A stretch of DNA of 64,000 nucleotides from Dugong dugon (GCA_030035585.1 CM057461.1:1403001-1467000), one strand, 5' to 3'; shown: positions 33,213 to 46,175, numbered from the stretch's first letter. The notes: generated from the letters alone by a model not told the origin. Made by a program: numbers and translations.

Positions 33213-33690
33213 CAATGGTGATGGTGAGGATGATGATGGTGATAATGGGGTGATGGTGAGGATGATGATGATGGTGATAATGGGGTGATGGTGAGGATGA
33301 TGATGGTGATAATGGGGTGATGGTGATGATGATGATGGTGATAATGGGGTGATGGTGAGGATGATGGTGATAATGGGGTGATGGTGAGGATGATGATGGT
33401 GAGGATGATGATGGTGATAATGGGGTGATGGTGAGGATGATGATGGTGAGGATGATGATGGTGATAATGGGGTGATGGTGAGGATGATGGTGATAATGGG
33501 GTGATGGTGAGGATGATGGTGATAATGGGGTGATGGTGAGGATGATGATGGTGATAATGGGGTGATGGTGAAGATGATGGTGATAATGGGGTGATGGTGA
33601 GGATGATGGTGATACTGGGGTGACGATGATGATGGCAGTGAGGAAGGTAACGGTGGTGAGAATGGGGACGGCAGTGATGATGAGGATGAC
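33213..33690. repeat. Minisatellite of GATGATGGTGATAATGGGGTG type
   Basis: Units of about 24-39 bp built from GATAATGGGGTGATGGTGAG plus a variable number of GATGAT triplets, roughly fourteen copies, decaying at the right end. The triplet period gives long His/Pro/Ser-rich spurious frames on the minus strand. Confidence 0.95.
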
Positions 33691-33699
33691 GAATGTGAC

Positions 33700-36600
33700 G
33701 TGTGATGGTCTTGCCTCGTGCCAGCCCTCCAGAGCATGGTAAAGAGCTTGAACTTGATCTGAAGAGTGAAGGAGCCATGGAAAGGCCTTACGCTGAGCTG
33801 TTGTGCTACCTCGCTTGTTTTCAGGGAATCTGTTGAGAGCTGTATGGGAAGGACTGGTGGGGACCAGAGCAGGAGCAGGATGGAGGGATAGAAGGCAAGG
33901 GACTCGGGAGATGTTTTGGAGGCAGACCTCCCAGACTTGCTCCTGGGCCAGCCGTGGTGGGTGAGGGAGACAGGGTCACCATGAGGTAAGGAAGACTGGG
34001 GGACAGGTCTGAGGGGAATCAGAGAGTTTCTGGGCTAGGCATGGATGGTCCAAGATGCCTTTAGAAACCCGGAAGCAATGCTGGTTGGCTGCTAGGGCAC
34101 AGCTCTGGGTTTCAGGGACAGTTGGTGGTGGAGGCGAGAAATGAGGGTCATTGGTGGTGATTAAGTGGCATTTATCTGGGACCAAGGCTGACGTACTCGC
34201 GGTGGAGGCTGGCAGGGAGGAGACAAGAGGAGTGGGTGGGCCGGTGGAGAGGGGGGAGGGACTTCAGCACTGTTCCTCATGGCCCTGGAGCCCAAGCCAT
34301 TGGCGGGAGGCTGCTGACTCATCCCCAGGTGCCCTTCCTCCTGGGGTGCTAAGCCAGCCGTCAGCCTGTGACCAAGGTCATGGGAAGCTCTGGGTCCCAC
34401 TAAGCCTGCAGGAAGGCCAGGAGAAGGAGAGCAGGGATGTGCCTGGCCCAGGGCCTCAGCATCAGATGGTTCTGAAGGGGGGCAAGAGCGGGAGGGGACA
34501 GCCTCCAGCACGTGCCCAGGACTATCGCAGGCAGAGCCACTGGGGGGCGGGTAGCAAGATTGGAGCGGCAGAGCTGCTGGGGTGGGGGGCAGGTGCTCAG
34601 GAGGGACCCGATGGTACCGGGTCACAGGATCACTTGGAGACGCCTGTGAGGCCTCTGTCTGGGCTGCAGCCCTGCCCTTCTTCAGATTCCCCAGAGGCCC
34701 AGGGCAGGTCACAAGCCTCCTCAGAGCCTCAGTTTCCCCATTTGTAAAGGGGCAGAATCAACCCTTACCCAGAGCTCAGTGACTAGGACAGATGCAGGCA
34801 GAGTGCTGTGGGGGCACAAGGACAGGCCGGGGCCATTTCTTCATCGGCCAGCCCCTTCCCCACGCCCTCAGGCACACCTGGCTCTGCAGGACCCCAGGAC
34901 CACCCTTACTGGTGAGTCTGAGATGTCGTAAGGAGACGGTGACGTGCTGTGAAGGAAAGGGCCCAGAGAGGGCAGGGCTGGTTGGGGAAGAGGGTGCCCT
35001 TTAGGGTGCCAACCTGTCGCCCATTGGGGTCCTCACTCTGAGCAGCCTATGTGGTCCAAACTCAGCTCAGTGGCTCCTGGTTGAGGCGGCGTACAAGGTG
35101 GTGGGGCCTGGAGGGCTGATGAGGTCTCATGGGGAGCCACGGCTGCTCCCCCTCGTGGAGACCCTTCCTCCTCATCTCCTCTGGCGTCCTGCCCCTCAGC
35201 CCTGTGTCTCAGCAGACAGCCGGGTGCACCTGGCCACATGGGCCAGGCTCCCCTCCCTGGCACCCCTCCCCTTCCTGGCACTGCTTCCGGGATGGACACA
35301 CCCCCGGGGCAGCAGGGACACTGCATTCCTCAGCTCTTCAGCCATGAAGCCGGAGGGCGCTGCCGGGGACTTACTGTCGTTGCTTTATTTCGACTTGGTT
35401 TCGGGGCGGCATTAAGTTATAAACTGGAGAGTGGAGAACACGGGGGATTTAATGGTGCTCGGTGGCGTGGTGACCGCGATGGCAGGGGAAGGCTCTACAG
35501 TCGGCCCTGCAGGGGGAGGCAGGGACCCGGCCTGCTTCCACCCACCTCAGGCCCAGCTTTGCTCAGCATGTGGAAGGACCCTCCCATCTCATTGCTAAAG
35601 CTCATTCTGAGCTTCCGGTCTGCACCAGGGGTGTTATTGGAGGGACGGGAAGATGCCTGTGACTAAAGCTAAGTTCACGGCAGGCGATTTGCATTGAAAA
35701 TCTTCTTCATTTGGAGAGGGAAGTGAAGGCCAGGCCATCTACATGAGAGACCAGAGCAGGTGCCACTCTGCCCGCCGGCCCCCGGGCCTCTGCCCGCGGT
35801 GCTGCTCAGACCAGCTACAGAACTCCGTGTCCGCGCAGGAACGCGGCTCTTACGGTGTCCCACTTGTCTGGTGTTTCTTGCAAAGAATCGTTGTAGGAGA
35901 CAGAATGCGTGTCCTGTGTCTGCACTGAATCCGGCACCACTGGCTCTTTCTGGCTGGAGGGTGGTTTCCCTTTTTTGATAGTGACACATTTGGATAATAA
36001 TCAACAGCTTCCCACAAAAAATCCCAATACAGAATTGCCCACAAATGACCTAGCAGCAGGGTGGCCTGGCTCCAGCTTATAGGTCAGGACAGGCAGGTCA
36101 CGCTGCCGTAATAAGTAAGTCCAAGGCCCCAGGGCTCCAAATAGGTCTCCAGTCACAGGGAGGGTGGCCATGTCACATAGAAACCACAAGGGCCCTCCAA
36201 CCTGAGGGGGTGGGGAAGTGAATCCCACCACAGTCCCTGGACGAGATGAAGGGGACCAGTGGGACGTGGGGTCAGCACTAGGCTGGACTTCTTCTTGGTT
36301 TTGGTTTGGTTCAGGCCTCATCTCAGGCGCAGCTGGACAGAGTTCCACAGCAAAGCACCGTTAACCCAACGGTGAGCTGGAGTCTTCAGCCCTCGGGACT
36401 AACGGGAGCCTGAAGTCCCCTCACCTCTGATTGGACCCCTCCAAGGACAGGGAACTCGCTACCTCTGTGGCCCTCTCTCCCACCTTTGGCCCAGATGCTA
36501 GTCCCTGCCCACCTGAGCCGCCTTTTTGGAATGTTCTGTGCCTTGTCCTTGCTGCTCATGTGTGCCCAGAGGAGCACATGCTGTGAGAGGTAGGAACGGA

Positions 36601-37740
36601 GCCAGATCCTTGGCACCCCTGTAGACCTTGATCTAGAAGCATCTGACAGTGCACTCACCCCCAGGTGGCCAGGCTCCCCTGTCCTCCCCTATGCCAGCCC
36701 CCCGCCCACACACCAGCCCCTTCCCCCACGCCAGCCCCTTCCCCCACGCCAGCCACCCCCCCACCCCACGCCAGCCCCCGCCCCCGCTGTGCTGAGTCAC
36801 TGCTGACAGTGTTTCTGGTTGAGCTGCCAGTGCTGCGTCCTTCCGGCCCAAGAGGAAAGTTTCGATTTGGACAGTCACCAGAGGCCTCTGTCTGGGCAGC
36901 TCCAGGGCAAGGTCCCCGCGCGTGTTCATGGTAACCCTTCCTAGAAGCCACTCCCTGATTCTCCCGCAGCCCGACAGCCACGTCCATAATGGTCGGTGTC
37001 TGAGAGGACAGGGCAGGCTCCAGGCCTCTGCTCGTGGGGTGTGGGCCCCCCCAGAAAGCCCTGTGAGTACCCAGATAACCCGGAATGACTCACTTGCTCA
37101 CAGGAGCCAGGCCTGCCCCACCCTCCCTGAGTAAACTCATGTTCAAAGCACCTGAGGCCAGGTAAATATCGAGGTGGGTTAAGTACAGTTAAATCACTAG
37201 AGCAGAAAAGACAACGGGGCAGCCAGCCAGCCAGGCGGAAGTCCCAGAGGGGAGGTCCAGGCCTCACTGAAACCCATAACCTGCGCGGCAATGCCACCCA
37301 CCCGCAACCTGCGTGGGAGATGCCACCCACCTCCAAACCTGCAGTTGATGCTGTCCACCCCCAACCTGCAGGTGATTACATTGGGTCTACCAGATAATCC
37401 AGGATAATCCCCCCGGCTCAAGGTCCATAACCTTAACCACATCTGTTACATAGGGTGATGTCTCCACAGGTTTCAGGTATGAGGGTGTGGACAACTTGGG
37501 GCCTGTTCGTTATTCTGCTGACCACAGAGGATCTGCAGGATCTGTCCACCACTGGCCCACTCACGCAGGCTCCTCCAGTCACCTTTCACCTCTTCCTCCT
37601 CCGCCTTTGCCCACGCAGCATCTGCTCAGGAAGGCAGCTCACCGGCTTTCGGCCCTGCTGACCCCTCTCTCACCTTCGGAGCCTAACCCGACACACCCGC
37701 TCTCCAGAAAGACTTCCCTGTGCCTTTGCTAGTGTGTTAT
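33700..37740. other. Intergenic sequence with minor repeats only
   Basis: Includes a MIR fragment (about 34680-34765: CCTCAGTTTCCCCATTTGTA), a CCAGCCCCTTCCCCCACG tandem (about 36695-36770) and a short CCACCCAC(C)-AACCTGC tandem (about 37285-37375). I find no gene. Confidence 0.55.
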
Positions 37741-37743
37741 CCA

Positions 37744-37945
37744 TAGGATACCCTGGTGGGGCAAACAGTGCAAACCAAAAGGTTGGAACTTTGAGTCCAC
37801 CCAGAGTCCCCTCAGAAGAAAGGTCTGGTGATCTACTTCTGAAAAATCAGCCACTGAAAACCCTATGGAGCACAGCTCCGCTCTGACACACATGAAGTCT
37901 CCAGGAGTCAGAGCAAACTTGACAGCAACCAGTTCCCCGTCCCAT
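37744..37945 (+). mobile_element. AfroSINE variant
   Basis: Head ACCCTGGTGGGGCAAACAGT; body TTTGAGTCCACCCAGAG, CAGCCACTGAAAACCCTATG and CTCTGACACACATGAAGTC. Same body type as the copy at 6.8 kb. Confidence 0.83.
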
Positions 37946-38131
37946 AGACCAAAAGCACCACACAGGTACCGAGGGTGTTTCCCTTCTCAGTGTGCATCCC
38001 CGGGCCCAGCACAGCCAGATACACTACTGGCAGGGTTTCAGAAATATTTTGGATGAATGAGCAAACGGCCTGGGAAGGTCCTCCTGAGGGCGGAGAGAGA
38101 AGGCACTTCTAGCCCGTTTCACAGACCCAAC

Positions 38132-38288
38132 CCGAGATGGTGCAGTGGTTAAGAGTTTGACTGCTAACCAAAAGATTGGCAGTTTGAATCCACCAGCTGC
38201 TCCGGGAAACCCCACGGGGCAGTTCTCTTCTGTCCTGTAGGGTCACTGTGAGTCGGAATGGACTTGACGGCAACAGTGTGTTTTTTTA
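38132..38288 (+). mobile_element. AfroSINE
   Basis: GAGATGGTGCAGTGGTTAAG, TTTGAATCCACCAGCTGCTC, GGGTCACTGTGAGTCGGAAT and GACGGCAACAGTG, then a T-rich tail. Confidence 0.92.
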
Positions 38289-38399
38289 ACCCCTGAGAGC
38301 CAGGACTCCCATCAGCAAATGTCAGAACAAGGTCCTCGCTCCAGATTTCCCGGGCCCTGAGCTTCTGCCCCATGAACCAGGACAGCATTCCCTGGTGTG

Positions 38400-38760
38400 A
38401 CGCATTGAACTGTGTCCCCAAAAGATGTGTGCACGTCCTACCCCTGTGCCTGTGCACGTGGCCCTGTCCAGGGAGTGGGGTTCCCTCTGCAGATGCCATC
38501 AGTTACCCAGGTGTTTATACCGGAGTAGGGTGGGCCCTAACCCCTTCTGAGTGGTTCTTATAAAGGGGAGGGTGGACCCAGAGAGAAGGACACACGGGGT
38601 GGGGGGAGGGACAGACATCATGTGACCACAGAGGCAGAAGCATCTACAAGCAGCCAGGAACGCCAACAAGCACCCGGGGCCACCAGAAGGCCTGGCTAGC
38701 CTCCCTCTGCTCTCCAACCTCCAGCTCTGTGGGCCACAGCTGCACCATTTTCTGGGAGGT
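38400..38760 (+). mobile_element. MaLR-type LTR (MLT1-like)
   Basis: GAACTGTGTCCCCAAAAGATG, AGGGTGGGCCCTAACC, TTCTTATAAAGGGGAG, AAGCATCTACAAGCAGCCAG and CACCAGAAGGCCTGG in family order. Confidence 0.75.
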
Positions 38761-39714
38761 GGGGGGCTGATAGCTACAGGTCTTGGCAGTCCTGGGGGTG
38801 CTTCAGAGCTCTCGTCCCTGCACCCATTGGTTCATTCGTTCAGCGAACACCCTTGTGCTGGGGACAGATGGAGAGCAAGACCAGGCAGGGTCCTTCATGG
38901 CACTGTGGATGCTGTGAGTGAGACAGAACGCTCTAAGGACAGGGCAGCTCAAACGTGGCCCACGTCTGGATGGTGTGCCTAGGGGTGACAAGCCCTAACC
39001 TTGCCCAGGGCTGCGGGCTTGCCGGAGGATGGTGATTGGCTGGTGCAAAGGCCCCGTGGCAGGAAGGAGCTGGGCACACACCAGGAAAAGAGAGACGCTG
39101 GGGGCTGGCACCTGGGAGGGAGACAGACTGTATGCAGAGGGTCTCTGGGTGGGGGGCAGGGGTGGGGGCACACAGGGCCCTCCAGACAGTGATCCTGGAA
39201 CAGGGGAGCCCTGGCAGCGGTGAGTGTGTGTGAGGGAGAGAAGAGCACCCTTCCCTCCCCTCCATTCCCCAGGGTTTCACAGGATCGTCAAGGTGGCAGA
39301 CGGGCCAGCCTGGACAGAGGGCATGAGGAGACTCAGCTGCTTCCCGTCTCTCTCCATGGCGGAGGCAGAGGCGGACTCGATAGGAGAGCTGTGTTTGCAG
39401 AACTGGGGTGCACAGAGCCCTGGACTCCCAAGGTGGTGACTGGGCTCTCTGGGGAGAAAGTTTAGGGGGAAGGTTGGTTTGGGGAAATCCAGGCTCTTTA
39501 CTACAGGGCTCCTCAGGTGCCCGTGTGCATCTCTGAGGCGGCTACGGCCACGGGGCTTCTAAGTCCACTCAACCTCAGAGCCTGCGTTCCATGGAAAGCG
39601 TGTTAGCTCCATTTCAGGGTTACGGGACTGTGTGGGCCGTGGGCAGGGGTGTGGCCTTGGAAACCCCAACTCCATGATGTGGAGCCACGCAGTCAGCTAG
39701 AACAGTCTAACCTG
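38761..39714. other. Unique intergenic sequence
   Basis: No gene or repeat recognised. Confidence 0.5.
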
Positions 39715-40325
39715 TGCCGTCCAGTATGGCAGCCCTTGCCAAAGGCAGCCATTGAGTAATGACCAGGGCCACTAGCGAACAGAAGTTTCAGTTTTATTTC
39801 ACTTTAATTAATTTAGAATTTAAAACTGATACTGAGTTCAATGATTGAAAACTTTTAAGGATGTTTGGAACAATGTAGTATCTTTTTCAATCGTGAATTT
39901 TATGAAGTCTAATATGAATCAGTGGAGCCCTGGTGGCACAGTGGTTAAGAGCTCAGCTGCTAACCAAAAGGTCAGCAGTTCAAATCCATCAGCCGCTGCT
40001 TGGAAACCCTATGGGGCAGTTCTTCTCTGTCCTATAGGGTCGCAATGAGTTGGAATCAGCTTGATGGCAGTGGGTTTGGAATACAAATCAAGCATTCCAG
40101 GTAAAAACTTAGTGTCTGGCTGGGGATGTGCTGCGAGGGTAAAATACACACGGGGTCTCAAAGGCTAAGAGAAAAGAGTGAAGTAGCTTATTAACTTCTC
40201 AAACTGACTGCGTGGTGAAGTGATATTTTGGCGATACTGGGCTAAATAAAATATATTATTAAAATTCACTTCACTTGCTTTTTCCTTTTTTCAGTATGGC
40301 TGCCAGAACAATTTGACTACAGACA
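39715..40325. repeat. Ancient interspersed repeat split by an AfroSINE
   Basis: GTCCAGTATGGCAGCC, GGCCACTAGCG and AATTAATTTAGAATTTAAA resemble a widespread old mammalian repeat whose name I cannot fix. It resumes after the SINE with AAATAAAATATATTATTAAAA and CAGTATGGCTGCCAG. Confidence 0.45.
39924..40080 (+). mobile_element. AfroSINE with imperfect target-site duplication
   Basis: GAGCCCTGGTGGCACAGTGG, TTCAAATCCATCAGCCGC, TATAGGGTCGCAATGAGTTG. It is flanked by AATATGAATCA on the left and AATACAAATCA on the right, a diverged target-site duplication. Confidence 0.93.
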
Positions 40326-40474
40326 GGGCTCCATTATTCTCTCATTGCTCTGTGCTCTTCCGGACCCACAACTTCACACACGACGAACGGAAGGCCTCAA
40401 TGCGCCACCTAGTGGAAGCTTTGAAAGGGCAACAGCACCCGACTCAGTTACCGAGCGTGCCTTGCGTGTGACAG

Positions 40475-41070
40475 CCTGTGTGGGTCAGTGTGAAGGTGTG
40501 TGAGCTGGTGTGAGTGTGTCTCTGTGTGATTGTGTGTAAAGGTGTGTGAGTGTGTGTGATTCTGAGTGAGTAAATGTGTGTGACGGGTGTGTGTGTGTGT
40601 TTGAGTATGTGGCTGTGTGAGTGGATGAGTGTGTATCTGTATGTGAGTAGAGTGTGTGTGTCTGAATGTGTGTGTGAAAGTGCAGGTGTGTGATGGGAAT
40701 GGCGTGTGTGAGTCTGTGTGTGAGGGTATGTGATGGCTGCAAATGTGTGCCTGTGTGATGGGTGTGTGTCTGCGTGTGAGTCTATGAGTGTGAAGTGTCA
40801 GTGCACATGTGAGTGGTCACATCTGTGTGTGTGGTATGTGAGTGGGCACATCTGTGTGTGAGTGGGCATGTCTGTATGGGACATGTGTGACATGTGTGAG
40901 TGTGTGAGTGGGCATGTCTGTGTGTGACGTGTGACACGTGAGATGTGTGATGAGTGTGTGAGTGGGCACGTCTCTGTGTGACGTGTGACATGTGTGACAC
41001 GTGTGACGAGCGAGTGTGTGAGCAGGCATATCTGTGCAAGTGTGGTGTGTGCGAGTGGGTGTGTGGCACT
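40475..41070. repeat. TGTGTGAG-type simple repeat region
   Basis: About 600 bp of TGTGTGAGTG units. The right half has a longer period built on GAGTGGGCACGTCTGTGTGTGA and GACATGTGTGACACGTG. Confidence 0.95.
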
Positions 41071-41399
41071 GTGCAGGGTGCCCCCACATGTGGTGAGAGG
41101 TGGCCCTCTTGCCGTCAGGGAGGGACTCTGGAGGGGTCCCCAGAAAGGCGCAGGAAGCCAGTCCTCACCCCCTAAGAAACACTCCAGGAAAAGCAGCAGG
41201 AGCCGGTTCTCCTTGGAGAAAGAGGGCAGCTCTGCAGCCAGGGAGGGAGAGAGAGGATGGTTTCTGTCCACAGGTGGGCGCCCTGCTTTGCTCTGTCAGT
41301 GGTTGCCTGGCTGGGAAGTTTCCTCCATGAGAGCCTCCCCAGGACCCCACAAGAGGAACCTACTGGGGGTCCACATGCCGGGGCAGAGTACTCCATGGT

Positions 41400-41675
41400 G
41401 GGGGGGGCTCATCTCTGTGGGGCTCGTCTCTGTCGGGGGCTCATCTCTGTGGGGGCCCATCGCTGTGGGGGGGCTCATCTCTGTGAGTGGCCTCTCTGGG
41501 GGGCTCATCTCTGTGGGGCCCCGTCTCTGTGGGGGGCCATATCTGCAGGGGGCTCGTCTCTGTGGGGGCCTGTCTCTGTGGTGGGCACGTCTCTGTGAGG
41601 GGCCAGTCTCTGGGGGAGGCTTGTCTCTGTGGGGGGCCCGTCTCTAGCGGGGGCCCGTCTCTGTCGGGGGGGGAC
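41400..41675. repeat. Minisatellite, ~18-bp unit
   Basis: About fifteen units of GGGGGCTCATCTCTGTG with CCCGTC, CCAGTC and TCGTC changes. Confidence 0.93.
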
Positions 41676-42574
41676 CTGCTGCTTCTACACGGCCCCTGGG
41701 ACACCGAGCCCCTCCGCTGGTTACTCCCACCCTGAGTCTGCTGAGGTGGTGCCCAGCCCCCTCCTTCGTCATGGAATTAATTATTCAGTAGTCTGGACCC
41801 CTACTCAGGAAGTGTGGTCACGGGGGCGGGCCTGTGATTTCACACTGGCCTGTCATCAGTGTGAAAACTTTTGGAAAGCACATAGTTCTTTCCTTTGATA
41901 AATCTGCTGTCTTCTGTGCCGGGCTAGGTGGTTCTGGAAGGCTCCACGTGTGGGGTTCCAGGTGGCCTCAGGCTGGCCAGGCAGGAAGAGCCAGGGGCTG
42001 GAGCAGACCCGAGTTCTGACCACAGACAGGCAAGTGCCTTGGATCTCTGCCCTTGGTTTGCCCACTTGCCCGAATTGCTTTGAGAACTGAATGAGGTTAA
42101 TACTGGAGGTTGGCAGCCGGAAGCCGGAGCCTTGAGCAGGCGCACAGGGTCCCTGCGGCCGCCTGACCCCTGGGGCCAGGGCAGGAAGTGGTCTGGGGAG
42201 CAGGACCTTTCCATCCTTGTGAAAGCTGAGTCATTTCAGAGAACCAGCGTGTGGAAAGTTCCTGACCCAAGACCTCTGTCTTCACATCCTGGCTCCGCTA
42301 AGGAGGCTCCATCTTCGTCCTTCTCCAGGCCACCCAGGGTAGTGGCACTGGGTGTGAGATAAGCCAGAAGGAACCCCAGCTGACTTTGCTTTTCTGGCTA
42401 CAGGAATCCAGGTTACCAAAGGAGTGGACCAGAGCAACCACCCCCTTGTTTACAAGGCCGTTATAAATAGCTGCCAAGGACAGGCGGGCCCTGGTCATAT
42501 CTGCAGTCACCTGCTTCTTCTAGTTCCTTCTCCCGCGACTCTTGACTACCCTGCGTGTGTCAGAGCACTACTGA

Positions 42575-42716
42575 ACCCCACAGGGATTCAGTGACTGCTT
42601 TGTCAGAAATAGATTACCAGGCCTTTCTTCCAAGGTGCCTCTGGGTGGGCTCGAAAGCCAACCTTTCATTTAGGAGCTAAACGTGTAACTGTTTATACCA
42701 CCCAGAGACTCTGTAT
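42575..42716 (-). mobile_element. AfroSINE fragment, minus orientation
   Basis: GATTACCAGGCCTTTCTTCC, CCTCTGGGTGGGCTCGAAAG and ATTTAGGAGCTAAACG match the antisense variant type. Confidence 0.8.
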
Positions 42717-42759
42717 AGCTATATATGTATATGTATGCGTATATGTGCATATATACCTA

Positions 42760-42890
42760 TGGAGCCCTGGTGATGCAGTGGTTAAGAGCTCAGCTGCTAA
42801 CCAAGAAAGATCAGCGGTTTGAATCCACCAGCTGCTCCTTGGAAACCCTGTGGGGCAGTTCTATCCTATAGGCTCGACGGCAAAGTGTAT
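42760..42890 (+). mobile_element. AfroSINE
   Basis: GGAGCCCTGGTGATGCAGTG, TTTGAATCCACCAGCTGC and CCTATAGGCTCGACGGCAAAG, with an internal deletion removing the GAGTCGGAAT part. Confidence 0.9.
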
Positions 42891-42937
42891 GCATGTATAG
42901 GTGTATACACATACATACGTACAGATGTATTTAAAAA

Positions 42938-43055
42938 AAAACCATCGCCGTTGAGTAGATTCCAACTCATAGTGACCCTGTGGGGCAGAGTAGAACTGTC
43001 CCATAGGGTTTCCAAGGAGAGGCTGGTGTATTCAAACTGCTGACCTTTTGGTGTG
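42938..43055 (-). mobile_element. AfroSINE, minus orientation
   Basis: GCCGTTGAGTAGATTCCAAC, ATAGTGACCCTGTGGGGCAG and CAAACTGCTGACCTTTTGGT. It forms an inverted pair with the copy at 42760-42890, separated by a TATGTATA-rich stretch. Confidence 0.9.
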
Positions 43056-43203
43056 ATCTGCCTTTGCGTGTGCGGGAGAGCTGTTGCATACACAGCAGGC
43101 ACAAGCACACACCTGGTGCACCCCATGGAAAGCCCACCCATCCCGAGAGCAGGGGCATCCCTCCACCCGCAGGACACATTTCAAGCCAGTGAGTAGAATG
43201 GTC

Positions 43204-43350
43204 ACCTGGAAATGACAGGCCACCCCCGGCCCTCTGAGGGGGACCCTGCTGTCTGCTGTGCCCAGTGTTCTGTTCACCTGGAAATGACAGGCCACCACCG
43301 GCCCTCTGAGGGAGACCCTGCTGTCTGCTGTGCCCACTGTTCTGCGCACC
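43204..43350. repeat. Tandem duplication, ~73-bp unit, two copies
   Basis: ACCTGGAAATGACAGGCCAC at 43204 and 43277, each followed by GGCCCTCTGAGG and GACCCTGCTGTCTGCTGTGC. Confidence 0.92.
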
Positions 43351-46175
43351 CAGGTCTCGTCCTAGTGCTTTTCCTTCCGGGGGAATTCAGACACAACAAA
43401 GCAGAGCAGTTCCACGGCTGGCTCGCCTCACCAGCTGAGAGTCGGTCAGCTCTCAGCCCACTTGGCCCAGTCACACCCCACCTGCCGCCTGTCCCTAATG
43501 GGTACAGCCCTTGCTCCTCTGAGCCTCAGTTTCCCCATCCTGAAAAGGAGGGAGCTGGACTCTTGAGCCCATGCAATAGTGTCTCTTTGAAGTGTCCAAC
43601 TTTCGAGCTTCCACGCAGCAAGCAGCACCTGGCAGTGCAGACCTGCGGGTCTCGATCCTCTCCCTGTGGCCCCTCACACTCCCTGTCCCCTTGGGCTCCG
43701 GGGGGCAGTGCCTCAACAGGTCTCACAGGACCGGTGAAGCCCCGCAGGGTCCCAGGAACTGCACTCCCCTCCCACCTGGCAGTGCCTCACTGGGCCGGGA
43801 GATGGCGCCCACGCCCCAGCTGAGTCCAGGGCAGGGAAGCGTCTGCAGCTGGAGACCCCCAGAGAGGAGGCTGAGGCTGGCATCTAGGGGTCGGAGGTGT
43901 TGTGAGCTCCTGGGATTGGCTGTGCCCCCAACGACACCCCGAGGGAGGAGCTGCATGGCGGGTGGGACTGAGCCGGGGGGCTGAGGTGCAGGGTGACCTT
44001 GAATCCACCTGCTACTGGGTGAGGCAGGTGCTCAGAGGTGGCCTCTGGGCTGGTGTTCGGCTCCGTCCCTTGCCCTCTGACCCGAGTTCACCGGACTGTG
44101 AGGCCGACTCTCTCACGGGGAGCTGTCGTGGTTCCTCATGGGGGGGGGGGGCCTTCCGCGACCACCCGTTCCTTGTGGCTGATGAGGAACAAGAGCCCCA
44201 AGCATTTGGAGTCTGAGGAGAAGGCAGACGACACCAGGAAGGTGAGGACGTTGGCCTGGCTGCCGGGGCAGGGCTCACGGGGGCCCGACTTCCACGGAGG
44301 CTGGCAGAGTGCTGGGCAGGCCCCTCTTCTTCCCCACCCCTCCTCCTGCCTTCCCAGCCCCCCCTGTTGAGACAGGTGCCCCACTCTGGGTGCCCTTCCC
44401 GCAGCCCTGGGGGAGGGGAGCTACTTTTGCTGTGTCTGCAGAGGAAGGCTGAGGGGCATGCGGGGCAGCAGTGTATGGGGCAGACCACCCCGTCGGACCC
44501 TCGGGCTGAGCCGAGACCCCAGAAGAAGCCCAGAAGAGCTCTGGCTCATCTCTGAGCTTGGAACATCTGACTCATGCAGGCATCTCCCTCTCTGTCCCCT
44601 GTACCGTGGCCTCTGGATGTCTCGGGGCTGGTGGAGGGACTAGCAGGCTGAGCGCTGCCACAGGAAGGCTGGCTGGCCCGCCACAGTGGCCCCAGGGCTG
44701 GGACAGGACTGCCTGGCAGCCCCAGAGCTAACAACACCCACTTTCCCAGGGAGGAGGGGGTGAGTCAAGCAGGGACAATCTGCCACTCCTCCCCATGTGA
44801 AGCCTTGTCACCTTGGGAGCAGCTGTGCCATCCAGGTTCTGCCCGTGACTATGAGTGCCAGGCACCTGCGCCCCTCCCGACCTGCCCAGGCACGAGTTCG
44901 TCATGGCAGGAAAGGAAGAGGCCAACGGGACAGAACCAGGCTGGTTGCCTCCTGCACCCTCACTGGCACCTGTGGGAACCTGGCTCCAGCTCAGCTCTCC
45001 CGGGGGGACCGCCACACCACGGCAGTAGCCACTTTGGACCAGGCTATTGGGGGTCACCAGACCAGATCTCCGGCTGGGGTCTGTGCATCCTCGAGGCCAC
45101 CTTCTGTTTTCCATGTTAGGCCTGAACTAACATTCCCCAAACAGGAGGAAGGACGAGAGGAAGGGGACATCCAGGGAGTGCCACCTCCCCTGAGCCACCA
45201 ATGTGCCCCTGCCAGGCTTCCAGTGGATGCCAGGTGGGAGGAGGCCTCTTGCACTTTTGGAAGAGGCCCCAGGGCACAAGTGGAAGAGGCCCCCAGGGCG
45301 CAGGTGGAAGGGCCCCAGGACGCAGGTGGAAGGGCCCCAAAGCACAGGTGGAAGAGTCCCCCAGGGCGCAGGCGGGAGAGAACTACGGTGCTGGGTGGGA
45401 CCACCTCCAGGAAGGACCTGTGTGGGATCTGCATGTGGACACACAGCCCCGGCCATACCTCATCTTCACTGGGCGTGGGGGTTGGCATTGGTGACTGTGG
45501 GGCAGAGGAGTGGCTACTGCACCTGCGATGGTCACCCCAGCCTCTGCTCTCATGGACCCACTGTCTTCTGCTCCCCACAGCACCCAGGGGGCTCTCGTGC
45601 CTGGGGCGGGCAGGGCGCCTTTGTTCCCAGGATGAAATCCCAATAGCAGGACTCCTCCTATCTCATGATATACTGAGAGCACGGAGATCCTGCCGGGACA
45701 AGGTCAGGGAACACCTGTCACCCGCGGCCTGGAGCTAGTCATGCTTTCTTGCTTTGAAATAAACGTTCTTTCCTTTCTTTTTAAAAATGTACACAAGTTC
45801 ATTATATAGCGTTTAGAAAATGCAGATAAACCAAGAGGGTGTAATAAAAATGGCCTCTAATTCCATGGTGGGGGGTGGGGGGAGCGGCATGGGTGTCTGC
45901 AAGAAATGAGCGGATTTTATCGTAACACGGTAGGCAGGGTTTCCAGAGTCTTCCATCACCCCACCCCTGCCCAAATGCCGGGATCCCCAGCCCAGGAGGC
46001 AGGGAAGGTACTCCTCCCTGACTCCCTGACGGGGCCACGAGAGGGATGGGGGCAAAGGCAAAGGACCATTGGCACCTTCCAGAAACGAGGTTGAGAGGAG
46101 AGGAGGGACACACCACTGCCCTCCCGCCCTCCTGTTCCTGCCCTACACAGCACCTCCAGGGCCAAGGCCAGCTGG
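43351..46175. other. Intergenic GC-rich sequence with small repeats
   Basis: A MIR fragment (about 43515-43555), a poly-G run (44140-44151) and a ~24-bp tandem of GGTGGAAG(A)GGCCCC type (about 45255-45385). No supported gene. Confidence 0.55.

Noticed and set aside
33072..33778. His/Pro/Ser-rich minus-strand ORFs
   Set aside because: Translation of the GATGATGGTGATAATGG minisatellite; triplet-based period keeps frames open.
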